Shown here: positions 21,834 through 33,298 of the stretch, in pieces
Position numbering within the stretch: position 1 is the first letter of the stretch
How the letters are laid out: every line of letters starts with the position of its first letter
Source of the DNA: Kalaharituber pfeilii
Lineage: Eukaryota > Ascomycota > Pezizomycetes > Pezizales > Pezizaceae
DNA: 64,000 nucleotides
Direction of reading: 5' to 3'
Assembly: GCA_015179045.1 (NCBI GenBank)
Contig: WHUZ01000057.1
Span: 248,001 to 312,000 of the forward strand
Program-made: the position numbers and the translations under genes
The notes under the pieces: model-generated
The model's database searches: none
What the model saw: the letters and a program-made list of their open reading frames with translations, nothing else
What the model was told of the DNA's origin: nothing

Positions 21834-22640
21834 GTACCTGAGGTTCGCTGTGGTTCGTCCTGATTTAGGTCGCCGAGGCCGAGGTTAAGGTTGAGGTTGA
21901 GGTTGAGGTTGAGAGGAAGGAAAGATCAAGGTCACGGTGGGGTCGTCCATTTAGGGAAGGGGAGAAAATGACTTAGGTTTCTTACACTCGTTTTCGCTCA
22001 TTTTGTGATCATTTTCCTGCGGATTTCATACACTCGTTTTCCACCAGTTTTTCGCTCACTATTGCTCTCTTCTCACAGAGCCTCATGAACTCTTCTCTCC
22101 AGAGCGTCTGGCCCCTCCATCCAAGTTTGGAACCTCGCCATAGCCCATAGGGCGGCATGCCAGTACTGATATAAAAAAAAAAGAAATGGCATAACTGCTG
22201 CCACCGACACGTCAACCTCACTTGACCAACAGCGCCACCGATAGTGTCTGGCCACCATACATTCTGTAATATCCCGGAAGAATGCGCCAATGAAAACGGA
22301 GGCACCGGGAAGATGCCAGTGCCTACATGTGATAAGGCTCTGTTACAGGTGACCATATCTTAATGCTGTAGGTGCAACATGTTGTTCTAGGTTGGAAGGT
22401 ATAAACTAAGAATGCTACCTACGGATAATGTCATCTACTATACTAATTCTACGTAGCCAACTTGCACGTAGAACACTTCAAAAAAGGATACGCTCGGAGA
22501 CACAGACGGCAAAATGATTTGCACCAGAAATTCATGTGGAGTCACTTACACCTAGGCTAGTCTTACAACCCAAGGTCCGAAAGTTTGTTCCGCCATGGCG
22601 AACGGGTGAAAGGGGGATTGCTTGAGTGATATTAAAAATA
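21834..22640. other. Intergenic DNA with a short GAGGTT repeat and a tail A scrap
   Basis: A GAGGTT(A/G) microrepeat lies at about 21877-21912. A plus-strand tail A with A10 sits at about 22132-22182; no duplication was found. No gene seen. Confidence 0.5.
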
Positions 22641-23183
22641 AAAATAAAAAAGTTTTCAAAGCGTTACTTCAGAATCTATGTATTTACGTTTTGCGGTGTC
22701 CTGGAAAGAAGTTATGCACAGGTATCTTTGTTACTCCCTGCGCCAGGAACGGGCATAGTACATCAGCTTGCTGCGAATCCACTACCATTATCACAGTTAC
22801 TACATGGACAGGTGAAAGTTTGTAGCCGTGCAGGCTCGGTTTCCAACCGGCGTGAAAAGCTACAGCACGAAACGAGAAATACCGCAGCTATTTATCTTAT
22901 TCAGGGAGTTGATATTTAATGAAGACAGACCTTCAGGGCAATTTATTACACCTCCGTTAGCTATCTAGGATGATCACATTGTCAGATTTCTCCTGGACCC
23001 CACAGCCGCCACAGTGCACCCAATGTTTATTGTTGTAGAAAAAAGATCGTTCTTGGGCCTACGCCCATTCTTGTTGGTGCCATCCGCCTGAATTCGCATA
23101 TCATGTTGCACCTTGGGCAGGTGTATTCATAATCCTGGATAGTTCCAATTAGTCTTTGCCGGGCAACAGTCTCATGACAAACA

Positions 23184-24160
23184 TCATCCTAGATTGAACA
23201 CCGGGGGCGAGGACATTGGGAGATCAATGCGCTGTTGTAAGAACAACGGGGACATTGGTTCTGCATTGCGCTGTTGTAAGAACAGACCGCCCATCGGCCG
23301 TTCAGGATGCTGTTCTTCTTTTGTCGAGCTTGCACAACCAGATGGAGGCAATTCCGCAGCTCGAGAGCTCATAACAACGGCGACTGCGAAGTCATGGGAG
23401 CTGGAAAGCAGGTTCATGAACTTGCAACTGTTTCGGAGGGCATCAAGTGCCCAAGCAGCGTATTGCGTGAAGTAACGTAATAAACGGTCTGACGGCAATC
23501 CAGAGTTTCTAGCATCAAGGCTTGAGCAAGCGCTTGCAGTGGAACCAGAGGCATCCATTGTAGCAAGTGGGAGGTTTTCCCAAGCATATTCCATGGCCGA
23601 GACAACTGAGCTGACATCCTCAGATGAGGCTACCATACCCCAGTTGAGGAGCAAGGTGGTGATCCTGGAGTAACTCAAGTCACTGAGAGCAGGGATGTTG
23701 AAGCGGTCCGCAAGGGCATAAAGCTTTGTGTGATATAGCAGGGCTGAAGGCGATTTCGGATTGGGACTGTTCCCAAGGAGTTCGTTCCTCAGGGGAATTA
23801 ATATGGAGCCATTATGGGAGTTTATTGGCATGTGAACTCACGTCCTGTAATCCCTGGTGTATGCCCAAAGCAAGAACCCTTTTAGAGTCTCTTCATCCAC
23901 ATCGGTCAGCTCTATAGTACTCTCTTGCCCCTCGCGCATATCATTATTAACGTGTTTATCAAGTTCATTGGATAATGATGCCAGGAGGGCCTTGTGAATG
24001 AAAAACTCTGTTGCCGGTGTGGGCGATTCAGAAACTTTCAGTGTCGCTTGACCGACCTCCTCAGGGTGGGTGTCTTGGGTTTCGGCCGTACAATGTGGCT
24101 TGAGAATAATTTTGAAGAATGGGGAGCGAAGCAAATTAGGATCGAGCTCGTCTATCGGCC
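23184..24160 (-). CDS. BTB/POZ domain protein 1
   Basis: The exon from about 24160 to 23842 carries a BTB core: FFIHKALLASLSNELDKHV, then IELTDVDEETLKGFLLWAYT. An intron at 23788-23841 (GTGAGT...CCTGAG) joins it in frame to exon 23184-23787, which starts NELLGNSPNP and contains YHTKLYALADRFNIPALSDL. That segment is the helix after the BTB fold in many fungal BTB proteins. The C-terminus repeats LFLQQRNAEPMS-like units. A stop upstream of RPIDELDPN, after an ATATAG acceptor-like site near 24165, suggests a further 5' exon that I could not place, so the start is uncertain. The product is likely a cytosolic or nuclear adaptor, possibly for cullin-3. It is paralogous to 52874-53809. Confidence 0.75.
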
Positions 24161-24234
24161 TATATTAACTCATAGAAATCTCCAAGTCAGAGCTTTATAT
24201 TAATGTAACTGCACAAACTCTAGCGAAGAATGGA

Positions 24235-24936
24235 ATATTCCTTACTCCCCGCCTAGGCTGGCAGCCTGTATGCGGGGTTATGTGATAAACAAAAAAAGAA
24301 AGAAATGATCCTTACAACGGGGTAGCTTGAGGTGAAGCCATCGGATTGCTCGACATGGGTCTCATATATCGCTTCTTTTGTTGTTGCTGTCAGTTCACAA
24401 TGAAGTGATGGTTGACTTTTGCTAGTTTTCGTGTCTAGGTCTTGTTGGTATGCTACTTCCGAAGTGGCTCGGATGGCCTGAGATTGCTCTCAGTTTTGTG
24501 TCTTGGCGACACTGTCTATAATTAGCAGCCGGACTTTGGCTCGTTGAATATGTGCAGTGAGTGGACTAAAGTCTTGGTGAAACCGGTCTTGGCACGCCTT
24601 CTTGAGGTTGCCGACAGAATGGAAAATTTGCTCCCGACACAAATTGAGCAGATCGACCAAGTTGAGCATATAGGGAAAATCTGGTCTCGGATATTCAAGA
24701 TTTAGTGGTACTTTGTTTTTATCATATAGAGGACGATTTCGTTATTTGCAAGTTGTTGTACAGGTGCTTGTATCAGGGCCATAAAGGCTTTGGTCCAGGG
24801 ACCCCGGCATAGCGAACAGTGGCAAGTGATATCCATGGCACCGCTCTGTCTATAGCCCAGCAGTCTATCACCACATTCCCGCGCTACGTCTGTGTGTGGG
24901 CGATGCCACTAATGCGTAGCATCATATTTGCCGTGA
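24235..24936. other. Degenerate tail B and featureless DNA
   Basis: CCTAGGCTGGCAGCCTGTAT and GCGGGGTTATGTGAT followed by an A-rich run at 24250-24305 is an old plus-strand tail B. The rest shows no gene. Confidence 0.5.
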
Positions 24937-25140
24937 CCTTTTTTTTTTTTTTTTTTAATATCTTTACTCGCAGGCGGGCTATGGCGAGATTTCTGTTTAG
25001 TTACATAGGGAATAAGAACTATACTATATCATGTAAGGGAAAAAAGTAAACAAGATGAACGATGAGGAAGGTATATGTGATCCTAGAGTCCCGTCCAAGC
25101 CAGTAATTCCACCAATGCGTCATTATCTTCCTTTCTCGGG
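24937..25140 (-). mobile_element. LINE type A 3' end (204 bp)
   Basis: Poly(T), a degraded tail A, a 3' UTR and the last codons of ORF2 (…DALVELLAWTG). A short duplication GCCGTGA is seen at 24930-24936 and 25141-25147. Confidence 0.6.
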
Positions 25141-25218
25141 GCCGTGATTGTTAAACACGACACCGAGCCATCTGTGCCGAGGCCTAACGCGCATATAACT
25201 GCACACGACAGAGGTGTG

Positions 25219-25538
25219 CTTTTTTTTTTCTTTCGTCCTTTAATATCATTACTCGTGTGCCGCCCTATGGGCTATGGCGAGATAGGTACACAGGAGATTA
25301 AGGCAAATAACGGAAATAAACCCCTCCACCCCTAGGCTCGGAAAGTGAAAGGAAATATACCCCTCCACTCCTAAGCTCGCAAATTTGGTACAGCAAAATG
25401 TTTTCAACGCCCCGCCCATTCTAGCATTGTCATCAACGGAATTCTGCCGTCCTCCTTCGTCTCCGGGGGTTCTCTCACCGCCTCCTGACCCCCAGGCCAA
25501 TTCTACCTAGGCGTTTGGCCCCGAGTAGTCCTACCAGC
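25219..25538 (-). mobile_element. LINE type A 3' end (320 bp)
   Basis: Tail A, 3' UTR and ORF2 C-terminus (…RIPLMTMLEWAGR), flanked by the perfect 11-bp duplication ACAGAGGTGTG (25208-25218 and 25539-25549). Confidence 0.85.
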
Positions 25539-25557
25539 ACAGAGGTGTGTGTACATG

Positions 25558-25588
<31 letters not shown>

Positions 25589-25735
25589 TCATTTATCGCT
25601 TACCGCCCTATGGGCTATGGCGATGTGTTAGGTACATGTGATCAACAGGAACTAAATGAGATAGAGAAAATAAAATACTGGCACACTGAAATGTAACTGA
25701 AGTCACCCTCCGTCCTCTTCCATCATCTCCATCAG
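25558..25735 (-). mobile_element. LINE type A 3' end (178 bp)
   Basis: Poly(T) and tail A with a short 3' UTR and the last ORF2 codons, flanked by the perfect 11-bp duplication GTGTGTACATG (25547-25557 and 25736-25746). Its target overlaps the right duplication of the preceding insertion. Confidence 0.85.
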
Positions 25736-25746
25736 GTGTGTACATG

Positions 25747-26221
25747 AGAACGCAAATGCGTACGTGGATATGTGCGGCGTCTGCCATGACCACTCGCCTG
25801 TCGTCGGGTGGTCTGGCCCGTCGATGTGAGTGGCCGAGCCCAGCATCACAAAATGGAGGTTTTCGGTGGCCCGGGTTGGCCGGTGGCCATGACTGCCCAC
25901 GCCCATATAATCCTTAGCCAGACCGCCCACCTAAACGGGTCTCTCGACTGTGGTGACCATAAATGTCAATTCGCTGAATCGAACACACATAAAGAAGGAA
26001 AACAGCAGAAACGTGTGAAACATGAAACGCGAAACAAGTGACTCCAACTCAGTCTTCCTCACACTAAAGCCTAACTATGGCGCGACATTTGCCCTGTAAG
26101 TTTTTGGTAGTAATCCCATCTCCATATACCTGCCTCATATGCTCTCGACTTGGGACAGGGGTAAGCTTAATTTTCGGAGGCGTTCTTGCATTTTTCTTCG
26201 AAGGAGTACTTCATTCTCGTG
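25747..26221. other. Intergenic DNA
   Basis: No gene or repeat recognised between the LINE scraps and the stop codon of the ankyrin gene. Confidence 0.4.
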
Positions 26222-29200
26222 TTAATATTCCGACTGTAAATCACTCCCAGATAACCCTCCCCGCTCACGCAGTATAGCAGCGGCGTCCAAGTACTCATAC
26301 TCGTTGGCATCGTCCAGGGTAGTGCGGTTCTTGCTGTCTCTGGCGTTTATACTGGCTCCGGAATCAAGCAACAATTTGATGACATTCATATTTTTGTTTT
26401 GGACAGAATAATGTAAGGCACTCGCGCCGTCGTCGTCAGTGAGGTGTATATCTGCTCCGGCGTTGAGCAGTTTCGTCACCGTCTCCGCGGTACCCATTGC
26501 AGCAGTTACGTGCAAGGGGGTAGCTCCGCCTTCGAAACGATAGGTGCGGGGGCAGTACTCAAGAAGAGCATTCAAAACGCATTTACTGCTCGTGCCTTCC
26601 CTAACTAGGTACTCTACAGGGGTAATTCCATCTTTGTCCTCGTCTATGACGGATGCACCATGCTTAAGCAAAGCTTTCACGACGTCTGCATTGTATCCCT
26701 TTTCAAGAGCTAGTTGCAAAGGAGTTTTTCCATCTCTGTCCCTATCCGTTACGGAGGCACCATGGTGAAGAAGAGCTTTCACAACGTCTGCACTGCCTCC
26801 TTTTTCAAGAGCTAGTTGCAAAGGAGTTTTCCCCTCTCTATCCGTTTCCGTTACGGAGGCGCCGCGTTGAAGAAGAGCTTTCACAACGTCTGCACTGTGT
26901 CCTTTTTCAACAGCTAGATGCAAAGGAGTTTTTCCATCTCTATCCTTATTCGTTACGGAGGCGCCATGCTTGAGAAGAGAGCTCACCATGTCCGCAATGT
27001 ATCCCCTTTTAAAAGGATCGTCCAGTGATAGACTCTTGCCTGGGGGCAGAGAATGCTCCAACAGAAGTAAAAGGAGAGTTTCGTGACGCCGAAGGGCAAT
27101 ATTAGCGTCTGCACCATATTCCAGAAGCAGCTTAACTAGGTCGGCTTTATGATTGCTGACTGCTGCCACTAGGGGACAGAATGCCCGGCGCTTTGGTAGC
27201 CCCCAAGAATCCAAGTACGCAAATTTCCACCGGTCAGGATCCAAACCTGCATGAAACGCGAATCCTGCCATCTGCAGGTCAATCTGATGATCACGCTTCA
27301 TGAGCACTGTCGGAGATTGAGGAAAGTGATGCTGAATACTAGACACTCCAAAATCTTCTTGCCACAGTCTAATAATGTCGTCGAATTCATTTAAAACAAG
27401 CCAGGCAAGAACAGGATAGCCATTATGCTCCTTAAGCGGCAAATATGTATAGCGATTTTCATACTCATCTTCGTAATCAAAGAAATCTTCATAACCCTCG
27501 TCAGATTCCGAGTCGGAGTAATTTTCATAATTTTTCGAGTATCCATTTTTGGGAATTACTCCCTTGAGCTTATCTTGCGCTACTGCCTGGACCGCTGATA
27601 CGAACGCTGATTGGCCAATATTACTGACAACCTGAGTGGTCAGCGTATAGTGAAGTAGTGCTTTGACCACCTCCGATGAATATGTCCTAGACATGATGAG
27701 GAGCAATAAGAGGGCATTTCGATAATTGGTGTTCAAAGCTAAGGGCTCACTGAGGCCCAGAAGGTTGATATGTCGCCCAGAGTACAACATCACCCAAACA
27801 TGCAACAACATTGCATCTAATAAAGGAATGAATAAGCAATTACTAGGCTATTACGGGTAACGGCATACCTTTAGCTAAAGCCATGAGGATCTGATGCCCA
27901 TCTATAGATATAACTTTTGGGTTTGCCGTGCTGTATACAAGTGTCGATTTAGCTGTATGTAGCGAGTTAGATAGAATACTGGATTATGCATCACTGAATA
28001 ACGTACGAGATAGAGGGAACTCCCTGAGGCAGATTGACGCTTGGTCATGCACAAGAAGGCGTCCTTGCGTTCCCTTGGTGACAAGAAGCAGTACGAGACA
28101 TTGAATCGGAGTGCTGCGGTGGCTATCTTGATAAGTCGCAAATCTATCCCAGAGTCAGCTTGTGGGTTAAAGAATAGAGCATACAATTTCGTACGTTTGG
28201 TAAACAATATCCTGATCACTGGGAATATCCCAGTCGCCTGGAGAGCCCCTTCCCGGTTTGACCTCAGGACTGGGGGTCTGTCCTTCCCATATAACCAAAT
28301 CATTCAAGTCATCCTTAATCTGAGGAAGCTTGACGTTCATGCTTTTCAAGCGTTCAAATTCAGTATTGACAGCCTACGCGCCGGCATATTTGTTAGCTTT
28401 AGACAGATGTTACCGGGATGGCTAACTTACCTTCATCAAACGCTGGATATCAAGTCTGACATTGGTTTCCACATAAGCAAGCTGAGGATGTACGACAATG
28501 ACGTCTGTCACGATCCAGGAAGCTTTTAGAAGATTCAGGTAGACCTCCCGATTTACCTCCCGATCTACTGAGCGTAGATTCATGTTTGCCTTAAGTAACC
28601 ACCATCTACCCGCTCTAATCCATTCATCGATGCCAATGGCTACCCAACGCTGAGAAACCTCTGCAGCTTTCATGCACTGCTCAGTGAAAGTGATCTCGTC
28701 AAAAGTGGTGCCACCGTCAATGGAGATAATCGGGGTGACAATCGCGGTGGAGGCTTGCAGGTTGTTGGTTTGTGCACGCGTAAAGTGGACCTTCAGTTCT
28801 TTGACCCCTTCATCTATGGATTGAGTTACAGCCTCGATTTGCTGTAAGGAGGAACTGGTCGACATTATCAGCAAATTGACCTTCTCTAAAGCCAGTACGA
28901 TGTTCTTACTTTCCGACACATGCGATGATCAAACCCAGTGTTCCATTGTGAAATGTGAGCTAGTTGCATACTTTTAATATCTTTGAAATTCGTTGGACAA
29001 TTAGCAAAGGAGATCAATATACCTTACTCCTCAGTGCATCAACGTCTTTTGCATCAAGAGACCATCTAAACTTGTCCCACCACTGCTTTCGCCCAGACCT
29101 AGTTGTGTCCCCTAGGTTACGATGCTTTTGGAAGATCTTATACAACTCTTCCAAGGTCTTTTCGAGACTTCCAAGAATTCCGTACAACAATTTTTTGCGA

Positions 29201-29406
29201 TCCTCTCCCCCTCTTGCCAGAAGGGAGTTCGGATTCTTCATTTCTCCATCAAATACACGCATGAGGCTATCAAGCGATTTTAACTCATCAATTAGCATCC
29301 TAAACTCTTGAGGCGCATCACGGGCAACACGTATGCAGTCATTATATATAGTGAAGGCAAGCTTTCCAATGGCGAGAAAATCGCCACAACCGAATCCAAA
29401 TGACAT
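26222..29406 (-). CDS. Ankyrin-repeat protein with fungal STAND-like N-terminus
   Basis: ATG at 29406 opens MSFGFGCGDFLAIGKLAFTI, the N-terminal domain common at the start of fungal NLR-like and ankyrin proteins. Exon 1 ends near 29023. A second exon (about 28919-28431) ends at a GTAAGT donor, and intron 28374-28430 joins MK to AVNTEFERLKSMNVKLPQI. Downstream coding continues to about 27985. A small exon near 27869-27901 and intron 27817-27868 then join ALAK to DAMLLHVWVMLYSG in the last exon (27816-26222). The last exon has at least seven ankyrin repeats, three of which are almost identical (DRDGKTPLQLALEKG type, 26640-26990). A likely one-base frameshift lies near 28170, and the exon 1/2 junction could not be resolved, so the copy may be damaged. 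No NACHT or kinase core is present. Expected role: intracellular protein-protein interaction. Confidence 0.65.
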
Positions 29407-29584
29407 GAAAGGGTATGTATCTTCTGGATTTAACCTAGGGTTTGTTGATTTGGAAGCTAGATGAAGGTGGATCAATGTCCTATAGGGATGAGATATTATG
29501 AGGTTGAGATGAATTGCTCGATAATATTGTACGAACCAGTGGTGGAGGGTGAACTTAATATGTTGGAGGATGCGAGAGGTGCAG

Positions 29585-29628
29585 TTTTTTTTTTTTTTAT
29601 TCATGTAACCCCGCATACAGGCTACAGG
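29585..29628 (-). mobile_element. Tail-B-only micro-insertion (44 bp)
   Basis: Poly(T) then ATTCATGTAACCCCGCATAC and AGGCTACAGG only, flanked by the perfect duplication GAGGTGCAG (29576-29584 and 29629-29637). Confidence 0.8.
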
Positions 29629-29634
29629 GAGGTG

Positions 29635-29814
29635 CAGTTGCGAGGACCGCAGAGGCATAGTTCCATACCAGCAGCAGAGCCATGGATTTCACTTGCACTA
29701 TTTTTTTTTAACCACATAGCTCCGCTTATCGCCCTTTACGCCATTCAGATGGCAGTTGCGAGGACCGCAGAGGCATAGTTTCATACCAGCAGCGGAGCCA
29801 TGGATTTCGCTTAC

Positions 29815-29849
<35 letters not shown>

Positions 29850-29875
29850 ACATATCTCTGCTTATCGCCTTTTTA
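29635..29875 (+). repeat. Tandem duplication of about 120 bp with poly(T)
   Basis: GCAGTTGCGAGGACCGCAGA starts two successive units (29634 and 29753). Each continues through CAGAGGCATAG, AGCCATGGATTTC, a poly(T) run of different length, and a CTTATCGCC...TTTACGCCATTCA end. It looks like a duplicated old tail insertion with its flank. Confidence 0.6.
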
Positions 29876-29888
29876 CGCCATTCAAATA

Positions 29889-31601
29889 CAGTCTACCCTT
29901 GCTATACCGGATCGCTAAAATCTGGCAATTTTCGTCCGGTATAGCAAGGTTCCGGTATAGAATAAAATGCTTGGCAGACAGGGGGTGGCAAATTCCATTA
30001 ATTCCTGAAATAGGAGATGAACGAAGTAAACAACTTGTTCACACCCAGCCAAAGACATCAATATGCATCGGTTACGAAATCTAGAAAAACGTCGGGCCTT
30101 AAGTGTGCTTGAGAAGCATCAGCTATGTACATTGACTAGAACCAAAATATGCTAAAGAAAAGCTAAGTGAATTTGATAAACATTTTTGAGATGAAATTGG
30201 TAAGATTACTATACTTTAACTTAACTTTGATATCCTAGGTATCTAATTCATCATTTTAAGCTGATCAGTAGTTGTATCTACTTAGTCAGGTATTTTGAAA
30301 CAAGGTGGTCGGTGGTTAGCAATTAATCTCGGAACATGTAACAAGAAGCAACGAAGTGCCCAGTTTCCATTACTCGAACAACATTGTAGCAAGTGATGGT
30401 AGCCAGTAGTAGTAACGGCATTAGCAGAAGCAGTGGTGGCAGCAGTGATGGCAGCCTTGGGCAGCCGCAGTGAGGAAGGCGGTGTTGGTGGCGGATGGTG
30501 CTGGAGGCAGGTGATAGCAGGTGAGTCAGAAGGGTCCCGGTGGGTAGGCACAAAAGCAACTGTGTGGGACGGCGAGGTCTCAGGAATGAAGAGTGCCCTT
30601 GAAGCAGTTGATGGCAGTGAAAAAGTGCTACTACTCGCAGACTCTCAGGCAGCTATCAGTGCAGTCCAGAAAGCAGGAACAACTGGCAAGGCAAGGACTG
30701 CAGACCTAGCACGGGTGATAGAGCTGATTGCAGAGAGGCGGCAAAGGTTAAGGGAGGCGGATGCAGTGAAGCTGGCATGGGTCAAGGCCCACGTAGGGAT
30801 AGAAGGCAATGAGAAGGCAGATGAGTTGGCCAAAGAGGGGGCCAAGTGCATGAGGTATGGTGGGCAGGCCACTGAGGGTGGGCTGCGTCAAGAGTTAGTT
30901 CGAAAAAGAAAAGAGGAGAGGGAGCGTGCAGGGTTTGGGAAGGGCAAATTCGTGAAGTGGGGCAGGAGAGCACTCACAAATTACACATGGCTGCGGACTG
31001 GAAAAGGCGGAGCTATGTGGAGGAGGATGGTCAGTGGCGAGGAGGTACAATGTACATGTGGTGAGGCATGGAGTGCTGAGCATGTGGTGTTCAGGTGCAC
31101 CGAACTGGAGCGACCCCAGAGGAAGGACAAAGATGGGGCGCATGACACCTGGCAGTCCTGGGAGGACCTAGAGGAGAAAGGGTGGAAGCAAGAAGGTGTG
31201 GAGGGCGACCCGGTCGAGTACTGGTTTGCCTGCCTCGATCTGGGGTAGCCGGGGACGGAGAGCACTGAGTGCTCAAGATGTGCATGTAGATTCCGTAGTT
31301 AGGTGTTCCAAACCTGGCCCGGGTACTAGTATATGGGTCCCTGCCATAGGCTGATAGCCTGTATGCGGGGTTACGTGATTCAAAAAAAAAAAAAAAAAAA
31401 AAAAGTGTGAAATGGCGTCTAAGATGTATTAGTATTAGTGTGTCCGGTATAGCAAATATTATTTGTATGGAGGCAGGGGGGTACTTGTCTGGAGATTTCT
31501 ATCCGGTCCGGAATTGTTAGGGCGTCCGGTATAGCAAGGGCGATTTGTATGGGGAACGGATGTCGCAGACAGAGGCCATCCGGTATAGCAAGGGTAGACT
31601 G
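29889..31601. mobile_element. pogo/Fot1-like non-autonomous TIR element
   Basis: The left end CAGTCTACCCTTGCTATACC and the right end (reverse complement identical, ending GGTAGACTG at 31601) are flanked by TA (29887-29888 and 31602-31603). This is the Tc1/mariner-pogo pattern. CCGGTATAGCAAGG recurs several times near both ends (29930-29960 and about 31445-31590). The original interior (29960-30460) has no transposase. A type B LINE occupies 30470-31404. Confidence 0.7.
30470..31404 (+). mobile_element. LINE type B, RNase H to poly(A), open frame
   Basis: The frame 30433-31248 is open. RNase H motifs are WDGEVSGMKSAL (Glu), LLADSQAAI (Asp) and LAWVKAHVGIEGNEKADELA (His, Asp). A cysteine motif CTCGEAWSAEHVVFRC follows. 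The stop is followed by a short 3' UTR, tail B (CCATAGGCTGATAGCCTGTA and GCGGGGTTACGTGATT) and poly(A) at 31382-31404. RT and ORF1 are missing (5' truncation). The exact 5' boundary is uncertain. It is the best type B reference in the window. Confidence 0.75.
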
Positions 31602-31616
31602 TACGATCTGCATGCA

Positions 31617-31675
31617 ACCCTCGCCATAGCCCATAGGGCGGCACGCGAGTATTGATATAAAAAAAAAAAAAAAAA
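31617..31675 (+). mobile_element. Tail-A-only micro-insertion (59 bp)
   Basis: CTCGCCATAGCCCATAGGGC to poly(A), flanked by the perfect 12-bp duplication GATCTGCATGCA (31605-31616 and 31676-31687), immediately outside the pogo-like element. Confidence 0.9.
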
Positions 31676-32074
31676 GATCTGCATGCATACTGTACTACCG
31701 TACAATTGCAATGGTACATCTAGGTGGCAGAACAATGAAGTTACTCAACTATTCCTTGGTCGTGTAAGACACATAGCCGAGCGCCTCCCACTCCATCCCT
31801 AAAAAGCAATTCTGGCAAAAGGGAGAAAACTGTAAGCTGTATTTCTGGACTTCGGAGTGTTTGTATAGTTCATCAAAGCCGACTTTGGGCAACTGTGGGT
31901 TGCGATCAAAGAGTTCAGGTGCACCCTAGCTTTCCCTGATCACGGGATAAGGTATCCCGTATCCCGCTCAAGTGTCTGTTATTGCACTCGAGCACTTTAC
32001 GCTCAACACTGAGATCACCCATTGCAATACGTATAAGACACTAGCCAGCGGTGGAGTACTTGGGTCCACAGATC

Positions 32075-32134
32075 TTTTTCTTTTTTTTTTTAATTCACAT
32101 AACCCGGCTTGCAGCTATTCGCCATGGCAGGGCA
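32075..32134 (-). mobile_element. Tail-C-only micro-insertion (60 bp)
   Basis: Poly(T), TAATTCACATAACCCGGCTT, GCAGCTATTC and GCCATGGCAGGG, flanked by the perfect duplication CACAGATC (32067-32074 and 32135-32142). Confidence 0.85.
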
Positions 32135-32179
32135 CACAGATCAATACTGACCTGGAACACTAATGTTGCAATTTATAAG

Positions 32180-32480
32180 GTTTCACCGTAACAAATCCTC
32201 CCGTTATGCAACTGATGCCTGACTCCTGAGTAATTGTAAAGTCAATGATGAAAGTAGCGCATGTGGTGCAGGGGAGACAATGATACATCTCTGGAATAGG
32301 TGTGAGGTGGCGAAGCAGGGGGGTGGAGAACATAAGGAAGCCACCAGCGTATTAGGCGGACCACCTGATAGAATTGATGAGATGGTTGGAGCGATGGGGC
32401 TGGGTGAAACGGGGCTGAATTTTTAATATGCTAATGTACTTAGCCTCCTGTAGGGCTTTATACAAGTGATGATATAAAAA
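32180..32480 (+). pseudogene. LINE ORF2 C-terminal scrap
   Basis: The frame reads ACGAGETMIHLWNRC followed by EVAKQGGGEHKEATSV to a stop near 32424. The C-x2-C...H-x4-C pattern matches the LINE C-terminal motif. A tail-like A-rich end lies near 32475. Confidence 0.5.
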
Positions 32481-32663
32481 AGACGAACGCATTTCGCAAG
32501 AGCAGTGTATGCGGCTCTGCCGCTGCGCCAACGACTGTGCAAAAAAAAAAAAGGGCTGGCTAAGTGGCTCTGCCACAGTGACAGTCAATGCTGTCTTTGC
32601 AACCTGCAGGCAAGACAAGTTCAGCGAGCGATTGCACATTTCATCACTTGCTGTAAAGCGCTC

Positions 32664-32795
32664 TTTTTTTTTTTTTTTTTTTTTTTTTCACGTGACCCCG
32701 CTTGTAGCTGTTCGTCATGGCAGGGCAGAAGAAACGTAACCCCGCATACAGGCTACCAGCCTATGGCAGGGACCCATATACCCGGTAGAGTGCTC
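32664..32795 (-). mobile_element. Two adjacent LINE tails (C then B)
   Basis: Poly(T) 32664-32688 and a tail ending CCATGGCAGGG (to about 32727) are followed directly by a second tail without poly(T) (CGTAACCCCGCATACAGGCT, to about 32782). No clear duplication was found. Confidence 0.55.
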
Positions 32796-32879
32796 TGTAC
32801 ATACTCGAATACCCCAAGTGTCGCCCTTAGGGTATACTTTTACAAAGTGCGTTCAACAGAATTTCCCTGCATTTCACTG

Positions 32880-33163
32880 TGGCTCAGACAATGAAACACC
32901 TCTGGACCAGGTACGAGGTGTGGATAAGAAGGCGGCCAGGGGAGCGTGAGGTGATTAAAAGGCAACCTGCGGGGAAGGAAGACGAACTGGTTCCATTGGC
33001 AGTGCTGATGAAATGAGTAGAAAGATGACAAAACAGGAGGCATTCCATGAGACGATTGGAGTTTTTTAATTTTGTGTCGAATTATATCCTTTAATTTTTC
33101 TTATCTCCTTTGTATTTAGCGGGGTATACGAGTAATTAATAATGAAAAAGAAAAAAAAAAAGG
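32880..33163 (+). pseudogene. LINE ORF2 C-terminus with degenerate tail
   Basis: TMKHLWTRYEVWIRRRPGE is readable and runs to VLMK and a stop near 33017. A worn tail A-like GCGGGGTATACGAGTAATTA and an A-rich run end at 33163. Confidence 0.5.
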
Positions 33164-33298
33164 GCTTCACTGCATTACACCACCTCCCCTATAGAGATGT
33201 ATACTTCCCTGCGCTATATTAAGCTACCTTAGTTGGTGTGACATTGTAGTAGCACTCGGTAACTACCGCTACCCTAGATTCAGGGAGCGACAAGGTTA

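Noticed and set aside
22626..22919. Frames starting in an AT-rich run near 22626
   Set aside because: No motif, no splice context and no neighbouring support.
24134..24134. Start of BTB gene 1 at a TTG
   Set aside because: Fungal genes start at ATG; the frame continues upstream to a likely acceptor near 24165, so a 5' exon is missing from the model.
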